This document shows positions 27,674-36,287 of a DNA stretch of 64,000 nt, piece after piece. Position 1 is the stretch's first letter; each line of letters opens with the position of its first letter. A model generated the notes under the pieces. It worked only from the letters and a program-made list of their open reading frames with translations, was not told the DNA's origin and did no database searches. Both the position numbers and the translations under genes were made by a program. The stretch is from Chromatiaceae bacterium (GTDB lineage Bacteria > Pseudomonadota > Gammaproteobacteria > Chromatiales > Chromatiaceae): the NCBI GenBank assembly GCA_016714645.1, contig JADKCI010000004.1, positions 725,501-789,500 on the forward strand. The letters are read 5' to 3'.

Positions 27674-29094
27674 GCGAAGCGCAGGGCCGAGAGCATGGCG
27701 GCGAGCTTGTGTTCGGTTTCCCACCACTCCTGGGTGGGATCGGAGCCCGCGACGATGCCGGCGCCGGCATAGAGGTCGGCGGTGCGTTCGTGGATGTCGG
27801 CGCAGCGCAGCAGGACCCAGAGGTCGCCGCTGAGGTCCGGTTCCAGGGTGCCCGCCGCGCCCGTGTACCAGCCGCGCTCGAAGGGGTCGCTGAGGCTGAG
27901 CCAGGCACTGGCCTCCCGGCGCGGCTGGCCGTTGGTGGCCGGCGTCGGGTGGAGCCGTTCCGCCAGGGAGAAGAGGTCCGTGGGTTGGTGGAGCGTGGCG
28001 ACGATGCGGGTCCAAAGGTGCTGGACGTTGCTGAGCTGCATGACATCGGGCTCCGCCGGGACATCAATGCTTGCGGCGCAGGGCCCCAGGGCATCGCGGA
28101 TCGCCTGGATGACCAGACGGTGCTCGTGGCGGTTCTTGGCGCAACCGCGCAAGGTCTGGTTCAGAGCCCCGTCACGCTCCGCCTCCACCGCGCGGCGGAT
28201 GGTCCCGGCTAGGGCGTCCACCTCTACCCGGTTCCCACGCAGGCTCAGCAGTCTTTCGGGGGTTGCGGCCACGAAACTGCGCGTCCCGTGGCGGATACTC
28301 ACGATCTGGCAACTGGGAAAGAGGGTGGGCAAGGCTGCCAGCAGGCGGGTGAGGTCGAAAGACCGGCTCCCCTCGAGGCGCAGCCGGCGGGCGAGGACGA
28401 CCTTCTGCAACTCCTTGGCGGCAATCCGGTCCAGGGCGGTCCGCAGCAGGCGTTGCCAGCCCGTGGCGTTGGGCGTGTCCAGACAGCGCCGGAGGTGGGC
28501 GGGACCCAGCGGGGTTGGCGGGGGTTGGAAGAGGGCGGGGATCAGGCGATCCAACAGGGCCGACCAGCGGCCTACCAGGTCGGCGGGGTCCGCCGGCAAG
28601 CGGGCGCTGAACACCAGGGCGGCATGGTCCCCGAGGGTGCGCAGGGCAATCTCGGGCACCCGCAGTAAGGCATTGGGCAACTCCCCTGGCGTCGGGGCCC
28701 GGTCATCCGGCCGGGCGGCGAATCCCAGGAGCGCGAAGCCCCCCAGGCCAGTGGCATCGGAATCGAGCTGGCGCCAGGAGGCCGCCAGTTTCTGGGCGTG
28801 GGCCCTCAGGGTTGACAGGCGGTCTGGGCCCCCCGCGCGCCACTCGGCCGCGGTACCATAGCCGATACGCTGCTCCTCGCGGTGGCCCTGGAGAAACTGA
28901 AATTGGGGGCCATCAAGGGCCGGCGTCGCTGTCGGCGGCCGGGGCAGATCCAGGGCCAGGGAGACGAATCCCTCGGCCTCGGCGCCGATGGCCCTCGCGC
29001 TTGCGCGCAGACGGCCCTTCATCTGGTCCAGGATAGCGGGTGGCGCAGGCATGGGGATGACTTGGGTCGGGACTCGCGCGGGCTGTCGGTTCAT
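27670..29094 (-). CDS. menF: Isochorismate synthase MenF
   Basis: MenF isomerises chorismate to isochorismate for menaquinone. The product is 474 aa with the chorismate-binding fold in the C-terminal 300 residues. Motifs are KVVLARRLRLEG near 232, FVAATPERLLSLRG near 274, the Mg/active-site segment DALAGTIRRA near 294, KNRHEHRLVIQAI near 320, LHPTPATNGQPRREA near 375 and YAGAGIVAGSDPTQEWWETE near the end. ATG 29094 is used. It is the second gene of the leftward operon, 56 nt after the alpha/beta hydrolase gene. A siderophore-type isochorismate synthase is unlikely given the full men set. Confidence 0.92.
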   Translation of the reverse strand: MNRQPARVPTQVIPMPAPPAILDQMKGRLRASARAIGAEAEGFVSLALDLPRPPTATPALDGPQFQFLQGHREEQRIGYGTAAEWRAGGPDRLSTLRAHAQKLAASWRQLDSDATGLGGFALLGFAARPDDRAPTPGELPNALLRVPEIALRTLGDHAALVFSARLPADPADLVGRWSALLDRLIPALFQPPPTPLGPAHLRRCLDTPNATGWQRLLRTALDRIAAKELQKVVLARRLRLEGSRSFDLTRLLAALPTLFPSCQIVSIRHGTRSFVAATPERLLSLRGNRVEVDALAGTIRRAVEAERDGALNQTLRGCAKNRHEHRLVIQAIRDALGPCAASIDVPAEPDVMQLSNVQHLWTRIVATLHQPTDLFSLAERLHPTPATNGQPRREASAWLSLSDPFERGWYTGAAGTLEPDLSGDLWVLLRCADIHERTADLYAGAGIVAGSDPTQEWWETEHKLAAMLSALRFA

Positions 29095-29150
29095 GGGGGC
29101 CGGTCTCCCGGACCCTACTGAAAATGGGGTGTCGCGATCGGCTCCGAACC

Positions 29151-30071
29151 CTAGGTGAGGTCGGCCCAGAAGCGCTCCATGGCGGCCACGGTCTCGGCGG
29201 TCTTCTCCCAGTGCGGGATACCACTGGTGGGGCTGATGCGCTCGGCGCGCCAGTTGGCGTGCTGGGCGATCAGGTCAGGCAGCAGGTCGAAGGAGATATT
29301 GGGATCACGGTCGTACAGCGCGAGGGCCGGCAACTTGAGCTTGGCGTACAGCATGTCAGCCGCCTTCGGGGTGAATAACTGACCGGAGAGGAAGTAGAGC
29401 GGGGCATAGCGGGCGCCGGGCTGATGGGCGGTAGCATAGGCGTACTCGACCATCTCGGGCGGCGTCTTGCCCACGAAGGCCTGGCCCAGAAAGTAGCGGA
29501 TGCTGGGCCGGGACGTCAGGAGGGTGAAGAGCCCCTGGCTCAGATAGGGCAGGCTCAGGGCCTTGTGTACCCGGACGCTCAGATCGCCCGAGGGCAGGGA
29601 GCGCTTGCTGAAGCCCGTGGGCGAGAGGATGACCAGGGAGGTGACGGCCTCGGGGACGGCCAGGGCAGCCCGGGCGGCGAACTCCGAACCCAGGGAGAAG
29701 GCCGCGACGTCCGCCGGTTCGCGCACCACCCCCGCGAGGAAGTCCGTCAGGGCATCGGCATACAGCTCGGGGGAATAGCGGCGGGCGCTGCGATCCGAGA
29801 AGCCGAATCCGGGCAGGTCGGGGGCGAAAACCGGCCGTTGTGAGCGGAAATGCTCAAAGAGGGGCCGCATCTCGAAGGCGCTGGGGGCGGCGTTGATGCT
29901 ATGCACCAAGACCAGGGGCCGACCCTGGGCCTGGGTGTCTGCGTAATAGCTGACGCGCCCGGCCCGCTGGGACTCGAGCACCCGGCGCGGGGCGCTGATC
30001 GCCTCTGGCAGGGCGGTCCGGTAAGCCGGCAGGCAGGCGGCGGGAAGGGGAATGGAGAAATCAGTCTGCAT
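29151..30071 (-). CDS. Alpha/beta hydrolase at the head of the men operon (candidate MenH)
   Basis: The product is 306 aa with an alpha/beta hydrolase fold. LVLVHSINAAPSAFEMRPL is near residue 62, the nucleophile elbow AAFSLGSEFAAR has its serine near 138, an acidic candidate is in LYDRDPNISFD near 265, and a histidine candidate is in TSGIPHWEKTAE near 288. The SHCHC synthase step (MenH) is otherwise missing from this men set and MenH has this fold, so position supports that role. However, the oxyanion segment (HSINAAPSA) and the N-terminal extension are not canonical for MenH. I chose ATG 30071 (MQTDFSIPLPAACL); the open frame runs further into the AT-rich promoter region. Confidence 0.7.
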   Translation of the reverse strand: MQTDFSIPLPAACLPAYRTALPEAISAPRRVLESQRAGRVSYYADTQAQGRPLVLVHSINAAPSAFEMRPLFEHFRSQRPVFAPDLPGFGFSDRSARRYSPELYADALTDFLAGVVREPADVAAFSLGSEFAARAALAVPEAVTSLVILSPTGFSKRSLPSGDLSVRVHKALSLPYLSQGLFTLLTSRPSIRYFLGQAFVGKTPPEMVEYAYATAHQPGARYAPLYFLSGQLFTPKAADMLYAKLKLPALALYDRDPNISFDLLPDLIAQHANWRAERISPTSGIPHWEKTAETVAAMERFWADLT

Positions 30072-30184
30072 GGCGCCGTTACCTACCCTAACATAGGGTC
30101 TTGAAAAATATAAATATCCACACCGGACAGCTGCTTTTGCGAGCCCGCGCCCTGGCAAAAACGCGGTAATGACCGGTCAATCTG

Positions 30185-30206
30185 GGGTTTGTGGCAATAT
30201 AAACCC
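30185..30206. promoter_or_regulatory. Inverted repeat in the divergent region between the men operon and the lipoprotein hydrolase gene
   Basis: GGGTTT (30185-30190) and AAACCC (30201-30206) are exact reverse complements 10 nt apart, inside the 211-nt divergent region 30072-30282. The same region has an AT-rich tract around 30100-30118. The site is placed to regulate either direction, but no regulator is known from sequence. Confidence 0.35.
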
Positions 30207-30282
30207 GTGCCCGAGGATGTCAAGCTAGGTTGTCGTCAAGTAGGTGGAACATGCGGCCGATTAATCGACCTTCTCAGCCCTT

Positions 30283-31152
30283 ATGACCCCCATAGTCGAC
30301 TCGCTCTCGCGGAATCCCGCGCTGGGCCTGGTCTTGGTCTTGGGGGCGGGCTTGTCGCTCCTAGGTTGCGCGCCCCCCGCCGTGCGGGATGCTGGCCCTG
30401 ATACCCAGGCGCCAGAACCCGGGGTGGCGGTCCCGGGTCGGGCCCACCAGGTCCGGGTGGAGGAGGGTGTCATCCTCTCCGCCACCGGATGTGAATTCGA
30501 CTATCGGCTCTATCGCCCCGCGCAACCCTCCGCCGAAGGGCTAGTTATTCTGGGGCCTGGCTTCATGCGCGGCAAGGAGCACCTGGCCGGGCTGGCTCGG
30601 GCCCTGGCCGCCGCGGGGCTGGCAACGGCGACCCTGGACTATTGCAATGGGCGACTCTGGGATGGCGGCCATTATCAAAACGGCCTCGACATGGTGCGGC
30701 TCGCCCAGGAACTGGGAGGGCGTCGGGTCGTCTATGTGGGCTTTTCCGCCGGCGCCCTGGCGGCCCTGGTCGCCGGGTACCGGGATCCCCAGGCCCTCGG
30801 CGTGATCGCCCTGGACCTGGTCGATGCCGACGGGCTGGGACTACGGCTGGCGGCGGGACTCGACAAGCCCCTGATCGGTCTCATGGGCGAGCCCTCCGCC
30901 TGTAATGCCGGGGCCCGGGGGCTGCAAGTCTTGAAGGCGAGCCGGCTGGGTCGCGCCGAGTCCGTTCCCGGCGCCGGGCACTGCGATTTCGAGTCGCCGA
31001 CGGATGGCTTGTGCGAGCTGGTCTGCGGAGCAACGGCGGGAGCCTCCGCTCGACGTCGGGAGATTATCGCGGCCACGGTGCTGGCCGCCGTGGAACTCGT
31101 GGAGCCCCGGCCGGACCGATCGGACCCACCCGGCCGACCGGACAGAACCTAG
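30283..31152 (+). CDS. Lipoprotein alpha/beta hydrolase of unknown substrate
   Basis: The product is 289 aa. It has a hydrophobic signal ending in a clear lipobox, SLLGC, with the lipidated cysteine at residue 29, so it should be anchored to a membrane outside the cytoplasm. The mature part is dienelactone-hydrolase-like: LVILGPGFMRGKEHLAGLAR near 85, nucleophile elbow VYVGFSAGALAALV near 150, and a histidine candidate in SVPGAGHCDFES near 230. The C terminus has a charged, proline-rich tail. I cannot assign a substrate. It is divergent from the men operon and lies before the chelatase genes. Confidence 0.72.
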   Translation: MTPIVDSLSRNPALGLVLVLGAGLSLLGCAPPAVRDAGPDTQAPEPGVAVPGRAHQVRVEEGVILSATGCEFDYRLYRPAQPSAEGLVILGPGFMRGKEHLAGLARALAAAGLATATLDYCNGRLWDGGHYQNGLDMVRLAQELGGRRVVYVGFSAGALAALVAGYRDPQALGVIALDLVDADGLGLRLAAGLDKPLIGLMGEPSACNAGARGLQVLKASRLGRAESVPGAGHCDFESPTDGLCELVCGATAGASARRREIIAATVLAAVELVEPRPDRSDPPGRPDRT

Positions 31153-31367
31153 CCCCCCCTTGAAGGTTTCGCTATGATGCGGCCCTGCCCTGGACCCCGC
31201 CCCTTGCTCCGCGTCGGTTGCTCGACCCTTTCGACAAGGCGGGTGGCGGAGTTGCTGACAATCATTCCACAAGGGCGGTCACTAGACCCAAGAGGGAAGT
31301 TGGCATTGAACATCGATCGGTTTCCGGCACGTCGTGGGGTGCGCCCGGGCGCGCCCGGGGAAGGGCT

Positions 31368-32390
31368 ATGCTGAGACGCATCCTCTGGATTCTGGGGATC
31401 ATCCTCGGACTGGCCCTGGGCGCCGCGCTCCTGGGGCCCTTCCTGATCTCGACCGAGTCCCTGGCGGGCCGGGAGCCGGCGGGCGCGGTCGCGACTGCTC
31501 AGAGCCACTTTGTCGAAATTCCCTTCCCCGGGACCGGGGGGATCAGGCTCCACTATCTGGAAGCCGGGCCCGAGAATCCGCCCAATGCCCCGGTCTTCAT
31601 CCTGCTGCATGGCTTCACCTTCAATGCCTTCACCTGGCAACCGGCCCTGGATTTTTTCGCTCGGCAGGGGCGGGTGTTCGCCTTTGACCAGATACCCTAC
31701 GGCCTGAGCGCCAAGCTGACGCCCGCGGATTGGGACGGCCCCAACCCCTACGCCAAGGAGGCGGCGATCGCGCAGCTCTTTGCCTTCATGGATACCCTGG
31801 GCATCAAGCGGGCGATCCTGGTGGGCAATTCCTCGGGTGGCACCCTGGCCATGGAGGCGGCCCTGGCCAGGCCCGAGCGGGTCGAACGCCTGATCCTGGT
31901 GGCGCCTTGGGTTTACGCCCAACGGCCGACTATGCCCGCCGCCGTGGCGGAGTTGCCACAGTTACGTCGCTTAAGCCTCCTCATTGCCCGTAAGCTCGGC
32001 CAGGGTGGCCTCCTCGATTACTCCTATGCCGACCCTGGGCGCCTCGACGAGGATCGCCGGTTCCTCATGACGATCCACACCCGGATGGCGAATTGGGACC
32101 TGGCCTGGGGCGAACTGCTGAATCGGTCCCTGTCCAGTCCGGTCACGGTGAGTTCGCGGCTGGACCAGATTACCCAGCCCGTCCTCATGCTGACGGGCGA
32201 CCAGGACAAGGTGGTCCCGGTCGCCGACACCCGTAAGGTGGCCGAGCGGCTCCCGAACGCCACCTTGGAGCTGTTGCCCGGCTGCGGGCATGTGCCCCAG
32301 GAGGAGTGTTTGGAATCCTTCGAGCAGGCCGTCTCCGGCTGGCTGCGGGCCCCGAAACCCGTCGCGGCGGACCCCGAGTCCCGGGGCTAA
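31368..32390 (+). CDS. Membrane-anchored alpha/beta hydrolase upstream of bchID
   Basis: The product is 340 aa. One N-terminal hydrophobic helix (residues 5-27) probably anchors it in the inner membrane with the catalytic domain outside. FILLHGFTFNAFTWQPALDF is near 80, the nucleophile elbow ILVGNSSGGTLAME near 153, acid TGDQDKVVPVAD near 275, and histidine GCGHVPQEE near 303: a complete Ser-Asp-His set. ATG 31368 follows AAGGGCT. The frame is open from 31218, but that upstream part is not hydrolase-like. The substrate is unknown. The 215-nt gap before it shows no clear promoter. Confidence 0.75.
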   Translation: MLRRILWILGIILGLALGAALLGPFLISTESLAGREPAGAVATAQSHFVEIPFPGTGGIRLHYLEAGPENPPNAPVFILLHGFTFNAFTWQPALDFFARQGRVFAFDQIPYGLSAKLTPADWDGPNPYAKEAAIAQLFAFMDTLGIKRAILVGNSSGGTLAMEAALARPERVERLILVAPWVYAQRPTMPAAVAELPQLRRLSLLIARKLGQGGLLDYSYADPGRLDEDRRFLMTIHTRMANWDLAWGELLNRSLSSPVTVSSRLDQITQPVLMLTGDQDKVVPVADTRKVAERLPNATLELLPGCGHVPQEECLESFEQAVSGWLRAPKPVAADPESRG

Positions 32391-32453
32391 GGCCGCCGCT
32401 AGTCTGCATTTACTCTATTTTCCCTATTATTTTCCCATAGAGACCTTTAACCC

Positions 32454-33485
32454 ATGCCTATCGCCTTCCCCTTTTCCGCGATCGTCGGCCAGGACGAGAT
32501 GAAGCAATCCCTGCTGGTGGCGGCGGTCGATCCAACCATTGGGGGCGTGCTGGTCTTCGGAGATCGCGGCACCGGCAAGTCCACCGCGATTCGCGGCCTG
32601 GCGGCCCTCTTGCCTAAGATGCGAGCGGTCCTGGGCTGTGCCTACTCCTGCGATCCAGCGGCGGACGCGGGCGCCCTGTGCGCGGAATGCCGGGAGCGCG
32701 CTAACAAAGGGGGAGTACCCAAGACCCACTCGGTGCCAGTGCCGGTGGTTGATCTGCCCCTGGGGGCGACCGAGGACCGGGTGATCGGGGCCCTGGACCT
32801 GGAGCGCGCCCTGACTCAGGGCGAAAAGGCCTTCGAGCCAGGCCTTCTCGCCCGCGCCCATCGCGGCTTCCTCTATATTGACGAGGTGAACCTGCTCGAG
32901 GACCACCTGGTCGATGCCCTCCTGGACGTGGCCGCCTCGGGGGAGAATCTGGTGGAGCGCGAGGGCTTGAGCCTGCGCCATCCGGCCCGCTTCGTTCTGG
33001 TCGGCAGCGGTAACCCCGAGGAGGGCGAACTGCGCCCCCAGCTCCTGGATCGCTTCGGCCTCTCGGTGGAGGTCAAGACCCCCGGCGACCTGCCCACCCG
33101 GGTTAAGGTGGTTCGCCTGCGCGATGAGTTCGAGCGTGATCCGGCGGCCTTCGTTGCCAAGTGGAAGCGCAAGGACGGCAAGATTCGTCACCAGCTCGAA
33201 TCGGCGCGCAAGGCCCTGTCCACGGTCGAGGTCCCCGATTTGGCCCTGGAACAGGCGGCCATGCTGTGCATGGCCCTGGGTACGGACGGCCTGCGCGGTG
33301 AACTCACCCTGATCCGTGCCTCCCGCGCCCTGGCCGCCCTCGAAGGCGCTACGGTCGTGGGCATTACCCATCTGCGGCGGGTCTCCGCCCCGGCCCTGCG
33401 TCACCGGCTGCGGCGTGATCCCCTCGATGAATCTGGCTCGACGGTACGCGTTCAGCGCGCCGTCGAGGAGCTGTTTCCCGCATGA
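32454..33485 (+). CDS. bchI: Magnesium chelatase ATPase subunit BchI
   Basis: BchI is the AAA+ motor that forms a ring with BchD and drives Mg2+ insertion on BchH. The product is 343 aa. Walker A GDRGTGKSTAI is near residues 36-46, Walker B GFLYIDEVNLL near 137-147, sensor I SGNPEEGELRPQLLDRFG near 184, and the C-terminal helical lid includes ELTLIRASRALAALEG near 283. Four cysteines in the Walker-A-proximal insertion (CAYSCDPAADAGALCAEC) may be redox-sensitive. The short AT-rich leader 32391-32453 contains TATTAT but no good -35. The stop overlaps the bchD ATG by 4 nt. Confidence 0.96.
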   Translation: MPIAFPFSAIVGQDEMKQSLLVAAVDPTIGGVLVFGDRGTGKSTAIRGLAALLPKMRAVLGCAYSCDPAADAGALCAECRERANKGGVPKTHSVPVPVVDLPLGATEDRVIGALDLERALTQGEKAFEPGLLARAHRGFLYIDEVNLLEDHLVDALLDVAASGENLVEREGLSLRHPARFVLVGSGNPEEGELRPQLLDRFGLSVEVKTPGDLPTRVKVVRLRDEFERDPAAFVAKWKRKDGKIRHQLESARKALSTVEVPDLALEQAAMLCMALGTDGLRGELTLIRASRALAALEGATVVGITHLRRVSAPALRHRLRRDPLDESGSTVRVQRAVEELFPA

Positions 33486-35284
33486 CCCCGAGCACAACCC
33501 CCGGGATCGAGACCCTGATCTCCCCCTGGGATGATGTCGCCCTGGCGGCCGCCCTCTTCGCCGTGGACCCGGCGGGCACCGGCGGCGTCGCCCTGCGGGC
33601 GCTGGCGGGGCCGGTCCGGGACCACTGGCTCGCCTTGGCGCGGGGGCTGTTGCCGACTGAATGCCCGCGACTCAAGATTCCCCTGCATGTGAGCGTGAGT
33701 CGCCTGCTGGGGGGCATGGATCTGGCCGCCACCCTCCAGTCGGGGCGGCCCGTCGCGGAACGGGGCCTGCTGGCCCAGGCCGATGGCGGCATGGTGGAAC
33801 TGTCCATGGCCGAGCGGCTGGAGGGCGCCACCACCGCCTATCTGACGGCGGTGCTGGACGCAGGCGAGGTTGTTCTCGAACGTGACGGCATCGCCGCCCG
33901 TACCGCCTCCCGCTTCGGCGTCATCGCCCTGGACGAGGGCGTGGGCGAGGATGAGCAGTTGCCGGCGCCGCTGCTGGATCGCCTGGCCTTCCACCTGGAC
34001 CTGTCGCGCTTCGCGATGCGGGACCTGCCTAAGGAGGCCCCGTGGGGCACCGGGGAGGTCCTGGCCGCCCGCGCCCGCCTGGGCAATGTCAAGATCGCCG
34101 ACGAGATGGTCGAGACCCTCTGCGGCGCGGCGCTGGCCCTGGGCATCGCCTCCATCCGCGGCTCCCTGCTCGCCATTCGCATCGCCCGGGCGGCGGCCGC
34201 CCTGGCGGGGCGGGACCAGGTCATCGAGGAGGACGTCGCCGTGGCCGCCCGCCTGGTGCTCGCGCCGCGCGCGACCCGGCTGCCTGCCGGTGAGCCCTCC
34301 CCCGAGGAGGAAGAGCCCGATCAGCCCGGCGAGGATGAGGAACCGCCCGAGCAGCCCGATGAAGATGGCCAGGGAGATGAGGATACGGGTGGGGAGGACC
34401 GACCCCTGGAGGAGATGGTCCTGGAGGCGGCCCAGGCCGCCATGCCGCGCGACATGCTCGACCGGCTGCGGCAGGGCGCCGCCCGGCGTGCCCGCTCCCG
34501 GTCCCCGGGCAAGGCCGGTGCCCTTCAACAGGCCTCCCTGCGGGGCCGGCCCATCGGCGCCCGGCGGGGCGATCCGGGGCCTGGGGTGCGCCTGAATGTC
34601 GTCGAAACCCTGCGCGCGGCCGCGCCCTGGCAAGTCATCCGACGGCGGGAGCAGCCGGCGGGCGACAGGGTCAAGCGGGTCGAGGTCCGGCGGGATGATT
34701 TTCGGGTCACGCGTTTCAAGCACCGCGCCGAGACCACCACCATCTTTGCCGTGGATGCCTCCGGTTCCTCCGCCCTGCACCGCCTGGCGGAGGCCAAGGG
34801 TGCTATCGAACTGCTGCTGGCGAGCTGCTATGTGCGCCGCGATCGCGTCGCCCTGATCGCCTTTCGCGGTCAGAGTGCCGAACTGCTGCTGCCACCCACC
34901 CGCTCCCTGGTGCGGGCCAAGCGCTCCCTGGCGAGCCTGCCGGGCGGCGGCGGCACGCCCCTGGCCGCCGGCATCGATGTGTCCCTGCTCCTTGCCGATG
35001 CGGTGCAGCGTCGGGGCGGGACACCTACCATCGTCCTGCTGACGGATGGTCGCGCCAATGTCGCCCGGGATGGTCAGGGGGGCCGGGCCCGGGCGAGCGA
35101 GGAGGCCCTGGTCGCGGCGCGGCTGGTGCGCGCGGCGGATATCCGCGCCCTCTTGGTGGATACCTCGCCGCACCCCCAGCCCAAGGCCCGGGAGTTGGCC
35201 GAGGCCATGGGGGCGACCTATCTGCCGCTCCCCTACGCCGATGCCCGGGTCCTGTCCAGTGCCGTTCAGGCCGCCACGGGCTAG
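33482..35284 (+). CDS. bchD: Magnesium chelatase subunit BchD
   Basis: BchD links the AAA+ ring to BchH. The product is 600 aa in three parts: an inactive AAA+-like domain (about 1-255) whose Walker A is degraded (LLGGMDLAATLQ), an acidic proline-rich linker (about 262-305), and a von Willebrand A domain with a MIDAS motif FAVDASGSSALHRL near 422 and LLTDGRANVAR near 520. The final segment LPLPYADARVLSSAVQAATG is family-typical. It overlaps bchI, and bchO follows after 11 nt, giving a bchI-bchD-bchO operon. Confidence 0.95.
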   Translation: MTPSTTPGIETLISPWDDVALAAALFAVDPAGTGGVALRALAGPVRDHWLALARGLLPTECPRLKIPLHVSVSRLLGGMDLAATLQSGRPVAERGLLAQADGGMVELSMAERLEGATTAYLTAVLDAGEVVLERDGIAARTASRFGVIALDEGVGEDEQLPAPLLDRLAFHLDLSRFAMRDLPKEAPWGTGEVLAARARLGNVKIADEMVETLCGAALALGIASIRGSLLAIRIARAAAALAGRDQVIEEDVAVAARLVLAPRATRLPAGEPSPEEEEPDQPGEDEEPPEQPDEDGQGDEDTGGEDRPLEEMVLEAAQAAMPRDMLDRLRQGAARRARSRSPGKAGALQQASLRGRPIGARRGDPGPGVRLNVVETLRAAAPWQVIRRREQPAGDRVKRVEVRRDDFRVTRFKHRAETTTIFAVDASGSSALHRLAEAKGAIELLLASCYVRRDRVALIAFRGQSAELLLPPTRSLVRAKRSLASLPGGGGTPLAAGIDVSLLLADAVQRRGGTPTIVLLTDGRANVARDGQGGRARASEEALVAARLVRAADIRALLVDTSPHPQPKARELAEAMGATYLPLPYADARVLSSAVQAATG

Positions 35285-35295
35285 GTCGGGGCTTG

Positions 35296-36180
35296 ATGAG
35301 CGACCGTCCGCACTGGCAGCGGGAGGGGCGGGATTGGCCCAATCGGGAGGCGAGCCTTTTCCCGGTGGAGTCGGGATTACGCTGGCATCTCCAGGTGATG
35401 GGCGAGGGGCCCGTCATCCTGCTGGTCCATGGCACGGGGGCGGCGACCCACTCCTGGCGCCGCCTGGCGCCACTGCTGGCGGAACGCTTCGAGGTTATAG
35501 CCCCGGACCTCCCGGGCCATGGCTTTACCGAGGCCCTCGCCGCCCCGGCCCTCTCGCTCCCGGGCATGGCGGCGGCCTTGGGCGGGCTCCTGCGCCAGTT
35601 GGGCAAGGCGCCCGATCTGGTCGTCGGCCACTCCGCCGGGGCCGCCATTCTGGCGCGCATGTGCCTGGATGGCCTCATCGGCCCCCAGGCCCTCATCAGT
35701 CTCAACGGCGCCCTCCTGCCCCTGAATGGCCTGCCGGGTCACCTCTTCTCCCCGGCCGCCAAGCTGCTTGCCGCGACCCCCTTTCTGCCGCGTCTGTTCG
35801 CCTGGCGCGCCAGCGCCCCCGATGCGGTAGAGCGGCTGGTACGCAGCACCGGCTCGACCCTGGACCCCGTCGGCATCGCCCTCTACCGCCGCCTGATCTC
35901 CTGTCCCGGCCACGTGGGCGCCACCCTGTCCATGATGGCCAACTGGAACCTGGAGCCCCTGGAGCGGGCCCTGCCGGCTTTACGGCCCCCCCTTTTCCTG
36001 GTCGTCGGAGACAACGACTGGACGGTGCCGCCCGCCGAGGCCCAGCGCGTCCGGAGCCGGCTGCCCACTGCCCAGATCATCTCCTTGCCGCGACTAGGGC
36101 ATCTGGCCCACGAGGAGCGCCCGGAGGAGGTGGCCGACCTCATTACCCGGCTGGCCATCTCGGTCGGGGTGTTGACTTAA
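35296..36180 (+). CDS. bchO: BchO, alpha/beta hydrolase linked to magnesium chelatase
   Basis: BchO is an alpha/beta hydrolase-like protein almost always encoded next to bchID in purple bacteria. Its exact reaction is not settled. The product is 294 aa. It has the family opening WPNREASLFPVESGLRWHLQ near residue 15, oxyanion segment LVHGTGAATHSW near 43, nucleophile VVGHSAGAAILAR near 114, acid VVGDNDWTVPPAE near 236 and histidine LGHLAHEERPEE near 262. ATG 35296 (MSDRPHWQREGRDW) is preferred over TTG 35293. Confidence 0.9.
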   Translation: MSDRPHWQREGRDWPNREASLFPVESGLRWHLQVMGEGPVILLVHGTGAATHSWRRLAPLLAERFEVIAPDLPGHGFTEALAAPALSLPGMAAALGGLLRQLGKAPDLVVGHSAGAAILARMCLDGLIGPQALISLNGALLPLNGLPGHLFSPAAKLLAATPFLPRLFAWRASAPDAVERLVRSTGSTLDPVGIALYRRLISCPGHVGATLSMMANWNLEPLERALPALRPPLFLVVGDNDWTVPPAEAQRVRSRLPTAQIISLPRLGHLAHEERPEEVADLITRLAISVGVLT

Positions 36181-36287
36181 CCGGAATTCGCGTTGAACCA
36201 CGCCATGGGTGAGGGGCTGGGGCCATTGGCGGCAAGCCTCTGATCCATCCGCCATCGCCACCACTCATATCATGGGGAATCATAACC

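Noticed and set aside
30072..30158. Longer start for the candidate MenH hydrolase
   Set aside because: The added residues come from the AT-rich divergent region and the conserved fold begins after ATG 30071.
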